Below, piece by piece: positions 40,266 to 50,251 of a stretch of 64,000 nt of DNA. Below the pieces are notes generated by a model that saw only the letters and a list, made by a program, of their open reading frames with translations, searched no databases and was not told the origin of the DNA. This stretch comes from an uncultured Reyranella sp. GTDB taxonomy: Bacteria > Pseudomonadota > Alphaproteobacteria > Reyranellales > Reyranellaceae. How positions within the stretch are numbered: the stretch's first letter is position 1; each line of letters opens with the position of its first letter. Both the position numbers and the translations under genes were made by a program. The stretch is taken from NCBI RefSeq assembly GCF_945957355.1, contig NZ_CAMFKM010000009.1:1-64000 (forward strand), given 5' to 3'.

Positions 40266-41765
40266 TCATTCGATGTCGGTTTGTCTCAGGCTGGCGAAGG
40301 CGCGCGGCCGCAGGGCGATGGCAGCCAGCACGATGAGCGGAATGGCAAGCAGCGCGAGCGCAAGCGGACGGTCGAGGAAGATCGCGAAGCTGCCGCCAGA
40401 GATTTCCAGCGTCGTCCGCAGCGACTTCTCCATCATCGGTCCCAGGATCAGCGCCAGGATCGCCGGTGCGATCGGGAAGTCGAGCTTGCGCAGAATGTAG
40501 CCCAACACGCCGAAGCCCAGCATGACCCAGACGTCGAACAAGCTCTGCTTCAGCCCATAGGCGCCGATGATGCAGAAGATGAGCACGCCGGTGCAGAGAT
40601 AGGCGAAGGGGATCTTCAGGAGCCGCGCCCACAGCCCGACCAGCGGCAGGTTCAGGATCAGCAGCAGCACGTTGCCGACGAAGAACGAGGCGATCACCGT
40701 CCAGACCAGCTCCGGCTTCTCCTGGAACAGGAACGGGCCGGGAGTCAGGCCATTGACGATGAAGGCCCCCATCAGCACCGCGATGGTGGGAGAACTCGGA
40801 ACCCCCAGCGCCAGCAGCGGCACCATGGAGCCGTTGGCATAGGCGTTGTTGGCCGTCTCGGCCGAGGCGACGCCCTCGATGGCGCCCTTGCCGAAGCGTT
40901 CCGGATTCTTGGAGACGCGCTTCTCCAGCACGTAAGCCATGAAGGTCGGGACGATGGCGCCCACCCCGGGGATCAGGCCCAGGACGAAACCGATCACGGT
41001 GCCGCGCCCGATGGCGCCGGACGACCGGCGCCACTCGTCGCGCGTCGGATACCACTTCTTGAGGTCGGCCTGGATCAGATGGCTCTGGCGTGCTTCCGCG
41101 GCCAGCAGGAGTTCGCCGACGCCGAACAGGCCCATCACGACCGGCACGAAGCCGATGCCGTCATAGAGTTCCTCGATGCCGAAGGTGAAGCGCGGCGCGC
41201 CGCGGACCGGATCCATGCCGATGAGCGACAGGAGCAGGCCCAGTGCCGTCATGAGCAGCGCTGCCAGGATGTTGCGGCCGGCCAGGCCGACCACGAGGCA
41301 GAGCCCCGCGACCATCAGGGCAAAGAACTCGGCCGGCCCGAACTTCAGCGCCAGGCTGGCCAGCGGTGCGGCGACGGCGACCAGCAGGATCGTGGCGACG
41401 ATGCCGCCGACGAACGAACCGATGGCGGCGATGGCGAGCGCGGAGCCCGCGCGTCCCTGCTTGGCCATCTGGTAGCCGTCGATGCAGGTGACGACCGAGG
41501 CGGCTTCGCCCGGTACGTTGATCAGCACCGAGGTGATCGTGCCCCCGTACATCGCGCCGTAGTAGATGGCGCACAGCATGATGATGGCGCCGGTCGCATC
41601 GAGATTGAAGGTCAGCGGGATCAGGATCGCGGTGCCGGCGGCGGGCCCGAGGCCCGGCAGCACGCCGATCAGCGTGCCCAGCACGCAACCCACGAAGGCG
41701 AACAACAGATTGTTGAACGACAGGGCCGCCCCGAGCCCGGCCATCAGATATCCGAGCGATTCCAT
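40266..41765 (-). CDS. tctA: tripartite tricarboxylate transporter permease, large subunit
   Basis: LLFAFVGCVLGTLIGVLPGLGPAAGTAILIPLTFNLDATGAIIMLCAIYYGAMYGGTITSVLINVPGEAASVVTCIDGYQMAKQG. Confidence 0.95.
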   Translation of the reverse strand: MESLGYLMAGLGAALSFNNLLFAFVGCVLGTLIGVLPGLGPAAGTAILIPLTFNLDATGAIIMLCAIYYGAMYGGTITSVLINVPGEAASVVTCIDGYQMAKQGRAGSALAIAAIGSFVGGIVATILLVAVAAPLASLALKFGPAEFFALMVAGLCLVVGLAGRNILAALLMTALGLLLSLIGMDPVRGAPRFTFGIEELYDGIGFVPVVMGLFGVGELLLAAEARQSHLIQADLKKWYPTRDEWRRSSGAIGRGTVIGFVLGLIPGVGAIVPTFMAYVLEKRVSKNPERFGKGAIEGVASAETANNAYANGSMVPLLALGVPSSPTIAVLMGAFIVNGLTPGPFLFQEKPELVWTVIASFFVGNVLLLILNLPLVGLWARLLKIPFAYLCTGVLIFCIIGAYGLKQSLFDVWVMLGFGVLGYILRKLDFPIAPAILALILGPMMEKSLRTTLEISGGSFAIFLDRPLALALLAIPLIVLAAIALRPRAFASLRQTDIE

Positions 41766-42235
41766 CAGACAGCCCAGGGTCCGGGCGGCAGCAGCACGTC
41801 GAGCCAGCGCGTGAAGACGTAGTAGACGCCGAAGCTGCCGGCGATGGCGAACAGGCCAATTGCGTACCAGCGCCGTTCGCCCAGGGCGAAGGTGAGCACT
41901 GCGATGAAGACCAGGATCGCCAGTTCGAAGCCCAGCCAGCCCATCAACAGGGTCGCGCCGGCCACCGCACCGATGATGATCATGACGCGGAAGGCGCTTT
42001 CGCCACGCGGGAAGAGAGTCTCGTCGCTCTCGATCGGCGGCTTGCGCCACACGTCGAGCATCAGCAGGCCGGCGAACAGGACGCCGAGCAGTGCAAGCCA
42101 GAAGGAGAAGAAGCCGGGACCGGGGCCCAGCCGGTCGGTCAGCGACAGCAGGAGCGATTGCCAGATGGCGAAGACGCAGATCGACATCATCGTCGCCGTC
42201 GCGACAAGCCAGCCGCGTCGCGCGTTTCGCGACAT
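41765..42235 (-). CDS. tctB: tripartite tricarboxylate transporter small permease (TctB family)
   Basis: About 156 aa, multi-TM, GPGFFSFWLALLGVLFAGLLML; adjacent to tctA. Confidence 0.88.
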   Translation of the reverse strand: MSRNARRGWLVATATMMSICVFAIWQSLLLSLTDRLGPGPGFFSFWLALLGVLFAGLLMLDVWRKPPIESDETLFPRGESAFRVMIIIGAVAGATLLMGWLGFELAILVFIAVLTFALGERRWYAIGLFAIAGSFGVYYVFTRWLDVLLPPGPWAV

Positions 42236-42337
42236 GGATCAATTTCCTCCCGGAGGTTGTTGTCGTCGGCGTTGTACCTTGCGCGGACCATAGCGGCTTT
42301 GAGATGGTCGGTAAAATAATCAGGAGGAAGACGTGCA

Positions 42338-43141
42338 ATGAACAGGCTCGATGGCAAGGTAGCGTTCCTGTCCGGCGCCGCGCGCGGCATCGGCGGCGAG
42401 GCGGCGAAGCTCATGGCGAGCGTCGGCGCGAAGGTGGCGATCGGCGATGTCCTCGAGGAGCGTGGCAGGCAGACCGCGAAGGAGATCGAGGCTGCGGGCG
42501 GACAGGCGTTGTTCGTTCCGCTGGACGTTACGCAGGAGGCCAGCTGGTCTGCCGCGATTGATGCGACCACCAAGAAGTTCGGCGGCCTCGATATCCTCGT
42601 GAACAATGCCGGCATCTTCGTCGGCAAGGGCGTCGAGGAAGCGTCGATGGATGAGTGGCACAGGCTCGTCGCCGTCAACCTGACGGGCGTCGTGCTGGGG
42701 ACGAAGATAGCGCTTCCGCATCTCAAGGCGCGAGGTGCTGCGAGCGCGCACGGATCGGCGATCGTCAATCTCGCTTCGGTGGCAGGGCTCGTGGGCTCGC
42801 AGCTCGATCCGCTCTATTCGCTGACCAAGGGCGGCGTCACGCTGTTCACCAAGTCGACGGCGCTGGAGTTCGGCCGCAAGGGCTATCGCATCCGCGTCAA
42901 TTCGATCCATCCCGGCGTCATCGACACCGACATGGGTCAGCAGACCTTCGCGATGCGGGCGCGCGCCCTCGGCACCAACGACACCGAGGCTACGCGCAAG
43001 ACGTCGCTGGCCATGCATCCGATCGGCCGGCTGGGTGTTGCCGGGGACGTCGCCAAGGGCATCGTGTTCCTGGCATCCGACGATGCGGGCTTCATGACCG
43101 GCTCGGGCCTCGTCGTTGACGGCGGCTACACGGCGCAGTGA
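42338..43141 (+). CDS. SDR family oxidoreductase
   Basis: KVAFLSGAARGIGGEAAKLMASVGAKVAIGDV, LVNNAGIFVG, YSLTKGGVTLFTKS. Confidence 0.92.
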   Translation: MNRLDGKVAFLSGAARGIGGEAAKLMASVGAKVAIGDVLEERGRQTAKEIEAAGGQALFVPLDVTQEASWSAAIDATTKKFGGLDILVNNAGIFVGKGVEEASMDEWHRLVAVNLTGVVLGTKIALPHLKARGAASAHGSAIVNLASVAGLVGSQLDPLYSLTKGGVTLFTKSTALEFGRKGYRIRVNSIHPGVIDTDMGQQTFAMRARALGTNDTEATRKTSLAMHPIGRLGVAGDVAKGIVFLASDDAGFMTGSGLVVDGGYTAQ

Positions 43142-43156
43142 TCCGGGGCCAGTGGC

Positions 43157-43615
43157 TCAGAAGATGCCGGCGGCGAGGCCGGCCGCCATGGCGGCGCCCA
43201 GTTCCTCGCACTGGTCGACGAACCCGGACTGCCAGGGCCCCTTGCACAGCAGCGGCTCCTGGACGGCTCGCCAACGCAGGCCGGTCAGGATCGTCTTGAC
43301 GCCGCGACGCGTGCCGGTGCCGTCGCTGCCGGCCCGGATGTAGAGGGCGCAGGGCATCCCCTGGGTCTTCTCCAGGCAGGCATTGTAGCTGCGGTCGAAG
43401 AAGTCCTTCAGGGCGCCGCTCATGTAGCCCAGGTTCTCCGTGGTACCCAGGATCACCGCCTGGGCGGCCAGCACGTCTTCCGGGCCGGCCTGCAGCGGTG
43501 GGATCACCCGGACGTCGATCCCCGTTTCGCTGCGCGCGCCGCGTTCCACCGCCTCCCGAAGGGAGAGGGTGTTCTGCGACGGGGCGTGCGCCACAATGAG
43601 CAGCCTTTTCGACAT
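43157..43615 (-). CDS. flavodoxin/NAD(P)H-dependent FMN reductase-like protein
   Basis: MSKRLLIVAHAPSQNTLSLREAVERGA, AVILGTTENLGYMSGALKDFFDRSYNACLEKTQGMPCALYIRAGSDG. Confidence 0.82.
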   Translation of the reverse strand: MSKRLLIVAHAPSQNTLSLREAVERGARSETGIDVRVIPPLQAGPEDVLAAQAVILGTTENLGYMSGALKDFFDRSYNACLEKTQGMPCALYIRAGSDGTGTRRGVKTILTGLRWRAVQEPLLCKGPWQSGFVDQCEELGAAMAAGLAAGIF

Positions 43616-43640
43616 GGAGGGGGTTCTACCCCACGCTGAC

Positions 43641-46600
43641 ATGCTCAAGAAACTCCTGATCGCCAACCGTGGCGAGATCGCCATCCGCATCGCCCAGGCC
43701 GCCGCCGAACTCGGCATCGCGACCGTGGGCATCCATTCGGAGGACGACGCGACTTCGCTGCACGTTCGGCGGGTGGATGAAGTGCGGCCGCTCAAGGGGC
43801 GTGGCGCTGCCGCCTATCTCGACATTGCCGGCGTGATCGCGGCCGCCAGGGATGCGGGCTGCGACGCTGTGCATCCGGGCTATGGCTTTCTCTCCGAGAA
43901 CGCGGCCTTCGCAAAAGCCTGTGCCGAAGCGGGGCTGGTCTTCGTCGGCCCGACGCCCGAGCAACTCGACCTGTTCGGCGACAAGGCGCGTGCACGCGCC
44001 CAGGCGATCAAGTGCGGCGTGCCGGTCCTGCCGGGAACCGACGGTGCGGCCGACGTGGCGGGTGTGAAGGCCTTCTTCGACGGGCATCGCGGCAGCGGCA
44101 TTGTCATCAAGGCAATCGCGGGCGGCGGCGGGCGCGGCATGAGGATCGTCACGCAGGAAGGCGAGATCGACGAGGCTTTCGCCCGGGCCTCGGCGGAGGC
44201 GAAAGCGGCCTTCGGCAATGGCACCCTCTATGCCGAGAGATTGATCGCCCGGGCGCGCCATATCGAGGTGCAGATCGTGGGCGACGGAAACGGCGGCATC
44301 GCTTCGCTCGGCGAGCGCGAATGCACGATCCAGCGCCGCAGCCAGAAGATCGTCGAGCTGGCGCCCAGCCCCAATCTGTCGGAGGCGATGCGCGCGCGGA
44401 TCGTGGACTCTGCCGTCAGGATGGCGAAGGCCGTGAACTATCGCAGCCTCGGCACCTTCGAATTCCTGGTCGACGACGCGGCCCCGGATTTCTTCTGCTT
44501 CATCGAAGCCAATCCGCGCCTTCAGGTCGAGCATACCGTCACCGAGGAAGTGTGGGGCGTCGACCTGGTGACGACGCAGTTGCGGCTGGCTGGCGGGGCG
44601 CCGCTCGATGAGACGGGCGTCCGCACGGCTGCGCCGCGCGGTCACGCCGTCCAACTGCGCGTGAACATGGAGACCATGGTGGCCGATGGTTCGGCCAGGC
44701 CGGGAGGCGGGACGCTCACGGCGTTCGAGCCGCCGTCGGGACCGGGCGTGCGCGTCGACACCTATGGCTATGCGGGTTATCGCACCAATCCCAACTTCGA
44801 TTCGCTGCTGGCCAAGGTGATCGTGCATGCGGCCGATTTCGATGGCGCCCTGCAGCGGGCCGAGCGGGCCTTGGCGGCGTTCCGGCTCGAAGGCGCCCCC
44901 TCGAACATCGCCTTCCTGCGTGCCCTGATCGCCCACCCCGATTTCCGAGCCGACGAGGTCCATACGCGCTTCGTCGACCAACAGGCCGTGCCCCTGATTG
45001 AGACGGCGGCCAAGCTGAAGGCCGGGCTCTATTTCGAGGCGGCGGCTCCCGCTGCCTCCTCGACGCGGCAGGCCGGCGCACGGGTCGACAGCGTCGATCC
45101 GCTGGCGGTGCTGGCGTTCGGCAAGACGCGGTCGGAGACGGCTTCACCCGGCATGACGACCGACGCGCCGGAAGGGACGGCCGCCGTGCCTGCGCCGATG
45201 CAGGGCACCATCGTGAGCCTGTCAGTGACGGAAGGCGACGCGGTTGCGGCGGGCCAGGCGCTGCTGGTCATGGATGCGATGAAGATGCAGCACGAAATCC
45301 GCAGCCCCGTGCGTGGCTATGTGCGGCGCATCGCGGTCGAGGCCGGCGAGACGGTCTATGAGGGCCATTCGCTGCTGTTCGTCGAAGAGGCCGATGTCCA
45401 AGTGAAGGGCACGGCGGTCGAGGAGGCGATCGACCTCGACCATATCCGGCCCGACCTCGCGGAGTATTTCGAACGCCGCGCCCTGACGCTCGACGAGAAG
45501 CGGCCCGAATCCGTGGCGCGGCGGCGCAAGACCAACCAGCGGACGGCTCGCGAGAATCTCGAGGACCTGGTCGATCCCAACAGCTTCGTCGAGTACGGCG
45601 CCTTTGCAATCGCGAGCCAGCGTACGCGCCGAACCGTCGAGGACCTGATCGAGAAGACTCCAGCCGACGGCCTGATCACCGGCATTGGCCGGGTCAACGG
45701 TTCGCTGTTCGGGCCCGAGCGCAGCCGTGTTGCCGTTGCCCATTACGACTACACGGTGCTGGCGGGCACCCAGGGCAAGAACAATCACCACAAGAAGGAC
45801 CGGCTGTTCGAGATCGTCGAGAAGCAGCGGATTCCGCTGGTCTTCTTCACCGAAGGCGGCGGCGGGCGGCCGGGCGACATCGACGTGCAGTCGGTGGCCG
45901 GCCTCAATACCATGGCCTTCCACATCTTCGGGCGCCTGAGCGGTGTCGCGCCGCTGGTCGGCATCAACTCCGGCCGCTGTTTTGCCGGCAATGCGGCGAT
46001 CCTGGGCTGCTGCGATGTCGTGATCGCCACCAGGAATTCGTCGATCGGCATGGGCGGCCCGGCGATGATCGAGGGCGGCAATCTCGGCGTCTTCTCGCCC
46101 GAGGAAGTCGGGCCGATGAACGTGCAGGTCCCCAACGGCGTGGTCGACATCGCCGTCGAGGACGAAGCCGAGGCGGTCGCGGTCGCCAAGAAATACCTGT
46201 CCTACTTCCAGGGCGCGCTGCCCGAGTGGCGCGCGGCCGACCAGCGCCTGCTGCGACGGGCGATCCCGGAGAATAGGCTGCGGGTCTACGACGTGCGCGA
46301 CGTGATCGCCACGCTGTGTGACGAGGACTCGGTGCTGGAAGTGCGCCGCGCCTTCGGGCCGGGCATGGTGACGGCGTTTGGCCGTATCGAGGGAAAGCCG
46401 CTCGGTATCGTGGCAAACAATCCGGTTCATCTGGCGGGCGCCATCGACAGCGACGCCTCGGACAAGGCGGCGCGCTTCCTGCAGCTCTGCGATGCCTTCG
46501 ACATTCCGATCCTGTTCCTGTGCGACACGCCGGGCATGATGGTCGGGCCCGAGATCGAGAAGACCGCGCTGGTCCGCCACTGCTCGCGGCTGTTCGTGAC

Positions 46601-47000
46601 CGGCGCCAACCTCACCGTGCCGTTCGGCACCATCGTGCTGCGCAAGGCCTATGGGCTGGGTGCGCAGGCGATGGCCGGCGGCTCTTTCCACGCGCCGGTC
46701 TTCGCACTCTCCTGGCCGACCGGCGAGTTCGGCGGCATGGGCCTGGAAGGCGCCGTGAAGCTCGGCTTTCGCAAGGAACTCGAGGCGGTGAGCGATCCGA
46801 ACGAGCGCCGCGCGCTGTTCGACAGGATGGTCGCGGCCGCCTACGCGCGTGGCAAGGCTCTGAGCACCGCGACCTACTTCGAGGTCGACGAGGTGATTGA
46901 TCCCGCAGATTCGCGGCGCTGGATCGCGACGGCTCTGCTGGACGCCAAGCCGCGGCCACCGCACAGCCACAAGAAGCGGCCGAACATCGACACCTGGTAA
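43641..47000 (+). CDS. single-chain biotin-dependent acyl-CoA carboxylase (biotin carboxylase + BCCP + carboxyltransferase)
   Basis: KKLLIANRGEIAIRI; IKAIAGGGGRGMRIV; FIEANPRLQVEHTVTEEV; biotin site LLVMDAMKMQHEIRSP; CT domain KTNQRTARENLEDLVDPNSFVEYG...FFTEGGGGRPGD...LCDTPGMMVGPEIE, continuous frame. Confidence 0.93.
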   Translation: MLKKLLIANRGEIAIRIAQAAAELGIATVGIHSEDDATSLHVRRVDEVRPLKGRGAAAYLDIAGVIAAARDAGCDAVHPGYGFLSENAAFAKACAEAGLVFVGPTPEQLDLFGDKARARAQAIKCGVPVLPGTDGAADVAGVKAFFDGHRGSGIVIKAIAGGGGRGMRIVTQEGEIDEAFARASAEAKAAFGNGTLYAERLIARARHIEVQIVGDGNGGIASLGERECTIQRRSQKIVELAPSPNLSEAMRARIVDSAVRMAKAVNYRSLGTFEFLVDDAAPDFFCFIEANPRLQVEHTVTEEVWGVDLVTTQLRLAGGAPLDETGVRTAAPRGHAVQLRVNMETMVADGSARPGGGTLTAFEPPSGPGVRVDTYGYAGYRTNPNFDSLLAKVIVHAADFDGALQRAERALAAFRLEGAPSNIAFLRALIAHPDFRADEVHTRFVDQQAVPLIETAAKLKAGLYFEAAAPAASSTRQAGARVDSVDPLAVLAFGKTRSETASPGMTTDAPEGTAAVPAPMQGTIVSLSVTEGDAVAAGQALLVMDAMKMQHEIRSPVRGYVRRIAVEAGETVYEGHSLLFVEEADVQVKGTAVEEAIDLDHIRPDLAEYFERRALTLDEKRPESVARRRKTNQRTARENLEDLVDPNSFVEYGAFAIASQRTRRTVEDLIEKTPADGLITGIGRVNGSLFGPERSRVAVAHYDYTVLAGTQGKNNHHKKDRLFEIVEKQRIPLVFFTEGGGGRPGDIDVQSVAGLNTMAFHIFGRLSGVAPLVGINSGRCFAGNAAILGCCDVVIATRNSSIGMGGPAMIEGGNLGVFSPEEVGPMNVQVPNGVVDIAVEDEAEAVAVAKKYLSYFQGALPEWRAADQRLLRRAIPENRLRVYDVRDVIATLCDEDSVLEVRRAFGPGMVTAFGRIEGKPLGIVANNPVHLAGAIDSDASDKAARFLQLCDAFDIPILFLCDTPGMMVGPEIEKTALVRHCSRLFVTGANLTVPFGTIVLRKAYGLGAQAMAGGSFHAPVFALSWPTGEFGGMGLEGAVKLGFRKELEAVSDPNERRALFDRMVAAAYARGKALSTATYFEVDEVIDPADSRRWIATALLDAKPRPPHSHKKRPNIDTW

Positions 47001-47004
47001 AAGA

Positions 47005-47036
47005 AAAGGCCCCTCGCAGGAGGGGCCTTTCGTTTT
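47005..47036 (+). terminator. Rho-independent terminator after the carboxylase gene
   Basis: AAAGGCCCCT-CGCAGG-AGGGGCCTTT followed by CGTTTTT. Confidence 0.85.
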
Positions 47037-47048
47037 TCGGCATGATCG

Positions 47049-48953
47049 CTACTGCGCGATCCAGAACGTGTCCGGCTGGTAGAGGCCGATGTAACCGCCC
47101 GGATCCCAGGCGTAGTAGCCTTCCTTCGGGACGTTGCGGACCTTCGGACCGACCACGATCGGCTGGCGGACGCCGTTGACCGTGCCGATGGAAAAGACCT
47201 CGTCGGCATTGGTGGCGAGGATCTTCTCCCAGGCCTTGCGGCGGTCCTCCTCGGTCGCGCCCGTCTCCCATTCCTTCACGTAGTCGAGCAGCTTGCAGGC
47301 CGAGTCGAGGTCGCACTTCTCGCCCTGCCTGCCCTTCGACTCGACGAACATGCCCCAGCGCGACCATTGCAGGCCGCCCAGCATGGTCGGTGCGAACTCC
47401 TTGGGGCTGGTATTGGGCGTCGGGACCGCCGTGACCGCGCCCGCGAAGGCCGTCATCACGGCTTCACCCGAGGCGGTGCGGAGCCGGAAGTTGTCGCGGG
47501 TCTGCGGCTTGGTCAGCATCTTGATGCCGATCTTCTTCCAGTTGTCGGCTATCAGCGCGAGCGCGTCGCTGTCCTCGGTCTCCTCGCTGGAATGCTCGAC
47601 GACGATCGTCGCCGGCCGGCCGTCGGGCAGCAGGCGGATACCCTGGCTGTCCTTCTTCGTGAGGCCGATCTCGTCCAGAAGCTTGTTGGCGAGCTTGGGG
47701 TCGTACTGTGCCCACTTGCTTGCATACTCGGGCTTGTACAGTTCCGAGCGCGGCATGATCGTGTTGTTCGACGGCCTGGCCAGGCCGATATAGACGACCT
47801 GGTTCAGCTCCTCGCGGTCGATCGCCAGCGAGAGCGCCCGACGGAAGCGCACGTCGCGCATGAGCTTGCGCCACTCGGCATCGTTGGCGTTGAGGTTGGG
47901 ATAGAGCGCGAGCTGCGAACCCGAGCCCGCCTCCCACAGGCGCACGTTCACGCCCGAGGACTGGGCGCTCTTCTGCAGGAACGTGTAGTCGCGCATGTTG
48001 AGGTAGCGCGGCTGCAGGTCGGCCTCGCCGAGGCCAGCCTTGGCCGGCACCAGGTTGGCGGCTGCGACGGTGAAGATCACCCGGTCGACATAGGGGAGCT
48101 GCTGCCCCTTCTCGTCGATCCGGTGATAGTAAGGATTGCGCTGGTAGACGAAGCGCTGCGCCGGAGACGGCGTGGTGGAGACCCACGGGTTCAGCGTCGG
48201 CAGATCGATGTTGTCATTGGCGTACATCACGTCCAGGCGGCGATAGACCGACACCCAGCTCTGCTGGCCGCCCTTGGCGGCTTTCAGGATCTCGGCCTCC
48301 GGCGTGTACTTGGCATGGAACTTCTTCAGGTAGTGCGCCGGCCGGAAGAGGAAGAGGGGGGCGGCGCGCGCCTGGCTCTCGATAAAGTACGGATTAGGCT
48401 TGTCCCACGTGTACTTGATGGTGAGCGGGTCGATGATCTCGACCCTAGGCGGTTGTCCGTCGACCAGAAGCTCGACGTTGGGCCCTCCCGAGGAGAGGTC
48501 CTTGTTGTTGGCGACGTCCTCCCAGAAGAAGCGGAAGTCCTCGGTCGTGAAGGGATGGCCGTCGGACCATTTGTGTCCGGCCCGCAGCTTGAGCGTGAAC
48601 TCGCGGCCGTCCTTTTCCTCGTAGCTCTCGAGGATGTCGGGGTGCAGCTTGAACTTGTCATCGTAGACGATCAGTCGGGTGTAGCTGAAGATCGTCATCA
48701 AGCGCGTGTCGCGCGCGCTGGCCACCAGCATGTTGAGCTGGCCCCCCTGCTGGCCGGGACCGTCCCCGCCTGCGAAATTCTTCACGACCCAGGGCTGCTC
48801 GGGAACGCGCTTGTCGACCGGCGGCAGGGCACCCGACTTCACCTGGTCGGCAAACATCGGCGTTTCCTTGAGGGCGGGCACGGGATCGGCGGCGAGGACC
48901 GGCCCCGCCATCCATCCGAAGACCAGTGCTGCCGTCAGAACGCGTCTCTTCAT
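47049..48953 (-). CDS. ABC transporter substrate-binding protein (family 5, peptide type)
   Basis: Signal peptide; LRAGHKWSDGHPFTTEDFRFFWEDV; RDVRFRRALSLAIDREELNQVVYIGLARPSNN. Confidence 0.92.
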   Translation of the reverse strand: MKRRVLTAALVFGWMAGPVLAADPVPALKETPMFADQVKSGALPPVDKRVPEQPWVVKNFAGGDGPGQQGGQLNMLVASARDTRLMTIFSYTRLIVYDDKFKLHPDILESYEEKDGREFTLKLRAGHKWSDGHPFTTEDFRFFWEDVANNKDLSSGGPNVELLVDGQPPRVEIIDPLTIKYTWDKPNPYFIESQARAAPLFLFRPAHYLKKFHAKYTPEAEILKAAKGGQQSWVSVYRRLDVMYANDNIDLPTLNPWVSTTPSPAQRFVYQRNPYYHRIDEKGQQLPYVDRVIFTVAAANLVPAKAGLGEADLQPRYLNMRDYTFLQKSAQSSGVNVRLWEAGSGSQLALYPNLNANDAEWRKLMRDVRFRRALSLAIDREELNQVVYIGLARPSNNTIMPRSELYKPEYASKWAQYDPKLANKLLDEIGLTKKDSQGIRLLPDGRPATIVVEHSSEETEDSDALALIADNWKKIGIKMLTKPQTRDNFRLRTASGEAVMTAFAGAVTAVPTPNTSPKEFAPTMLGGLQWSRWGMFVESKGRQGEKCDLDSACKLLDYVKEWETGATEEDRRKAWEKILATNADEVFSIGTVNGVRQPIVVGPKVRNVPKEGYYAWDPGGYIGLYQPDTFWIAQ

Positions 48954-49112
48954 CTCGAGTCCTTCACCGATTGCCTGCGGACAGCAGGCCGTCTCCGCTG
49001 GTTCCGCCGGGCGGATGCCCGGCGGCGATAAAATCGTCCCGAAGTGCCAACGTCAATGCTGGGCGCCACCTGTGACGCCACGTTGACGGGACGCAGGAGA
49101 CGCGCAAGAAAA

Positions 49113-49137
49113 CCCTCGAAACCGGAAGATTCGAGGG
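49113..49137 (+). promoter_or_regulatory. Hairpin overlapping the ribosome-binding region of the downstream alpha-hydroxy-acid oxidase gene
   Basis: CCCTCGAA-accggaaga-TTCGAGGG, perfect 8-bp stem ending 4 nt before ATG 49142. Confidence 0.55.
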
Positions 49138-49141
49138 AACG

Positions 49142-50236
49142 ATGACGAGCGGCCTTGAGAGCGAGTTCGTGACGCTACACGAGATCGTAAAAGCGGCGAA
49201 AATCAGGCTCAATCCCAACATCTGGGACTATTTGATCGGCGGTACCGAGACCGAAACCACGCTGCGCCGTAACAGGCTGGCGCTCGACACGATCGCCTTC
49301 AAGCCCCGCGTATTGCGCGACGTTTCGAAGATCGATCCGTCCTCCGAAATCCTCGGAAAGAAGATCCGCCTGCCGGTGATGCTGGCGCCCGTCGGATCGC
49401 TCGAATCCTTCGAGGCCGGCGGCGGCATCACCGTCGCGCAGGGCGCAGGTTCCAGCAATGTCGCGATGCTGATCAGCTCGGTGACCACGCTCAAGCTGCA
49501 GGACATCGTGAAGGGCGGCGCCGGCCCCAAGATCTACCAGCTCTATGTGCGCGGCGACGATGCCTGGGTCGCGGACCGCGTGAAGGAGGCGATGGACGCC
49601 GGCTACGATGCCTTCTGCATCACCGTGGACACGCAGGTCTACAGCCGGCGCGAGCGCGACATCGCCAAGCGCTTCGTCAAGTCGTGGCGCTCCTCGGCGA
49701 CCGGGCAGGATCACCAGGCGGCCTTCTCCTGGAAGAACTTCATCGCCGTGCGCGAGAAGTTCCCCGACGTGAAGTTCATGCTGAAGGGGATCGGCACCGG
49801 CGAGGATGCCGAGCTGGCCTGCCAGAACGGAGTCTGGGCGGTTTACTGCTCCAACCATGGCGGCCGCCAGCTCGACCATGGACGCGGCTCGGCCGAGGTG
49901 CTGCCGGAGATCGTCGAGGCGGTGGCGGGTCGCGCCAAGGTGGCCGTCGACGGCAGCTTCAGCCGCGGCAGCGACATCGTGAAGGCGATCTGCATGGGTG
50001 CCGACTGGGTCGGCCTCGGCCGTCTTTACTGCTACGGCCTCGCCGCCGCCGGCGCGGCCGGCATCGAGCGTGTGATCGAGCTGCTTGAGGAGGAGATGAA
50101 GGAGGTTATGGGCCTGCTCGGCGTCACCTCGTTGTCGCAGCTCGACAAGAGTTACATCGCGAGGAGCATGCCGACCAACCTGACCGGCGTGCACAGCGCG
50201 TTCCCGCTGCTCAACCTGCAGGACGAGGGGTACTGA
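49142..50236 (+). CDS. alpha-hydroxy-acid oxidizing protein (FMN-dependent L-lactate dehydrogenase-like)
   Basis: LPVMLAPVGSLESFEAGGGITVAQGA, VYCSNHGGRQLDHGRGSAEVLPEIV, VAVDGSFSRGSDIVKAICMGADWVGLGR. Confidence 0.93.
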   Translation: MTSGLESEFVTLHEIVKAAKIRLNPNIWDYLIGGTETETTLRRNRLALDTIAFKPRVLRDVSKIDPSSEILGKKIRLPVMLAPVGSLESFEAGGGITVAQGAGSSNVAMLISSVTTLKLQDIVKGGAGPKIYQLYVRGDDAWVADRVKEAMDAGYDAFCITVDTQVYSRRERDIAKRFVKSWRSSATGQDHQAAFSWKNFIAVREKFPDVKFMLKGIGTGEDAELACQNGVWAVYCSNHGGRQLDHGRGSAEVLPEIVEAVAGRAKVAVDGSFSRGSDIVKAICMGADWVGLGRLYCYGLAAAGAAGIERVIELLEEEMKEVMGLLGVTSLSQLDKSYIARSMPTNLTGVHSAFPLLNLQDEGY

Positions 50237-50251
50237 GGCTAGCGCTGCGCG

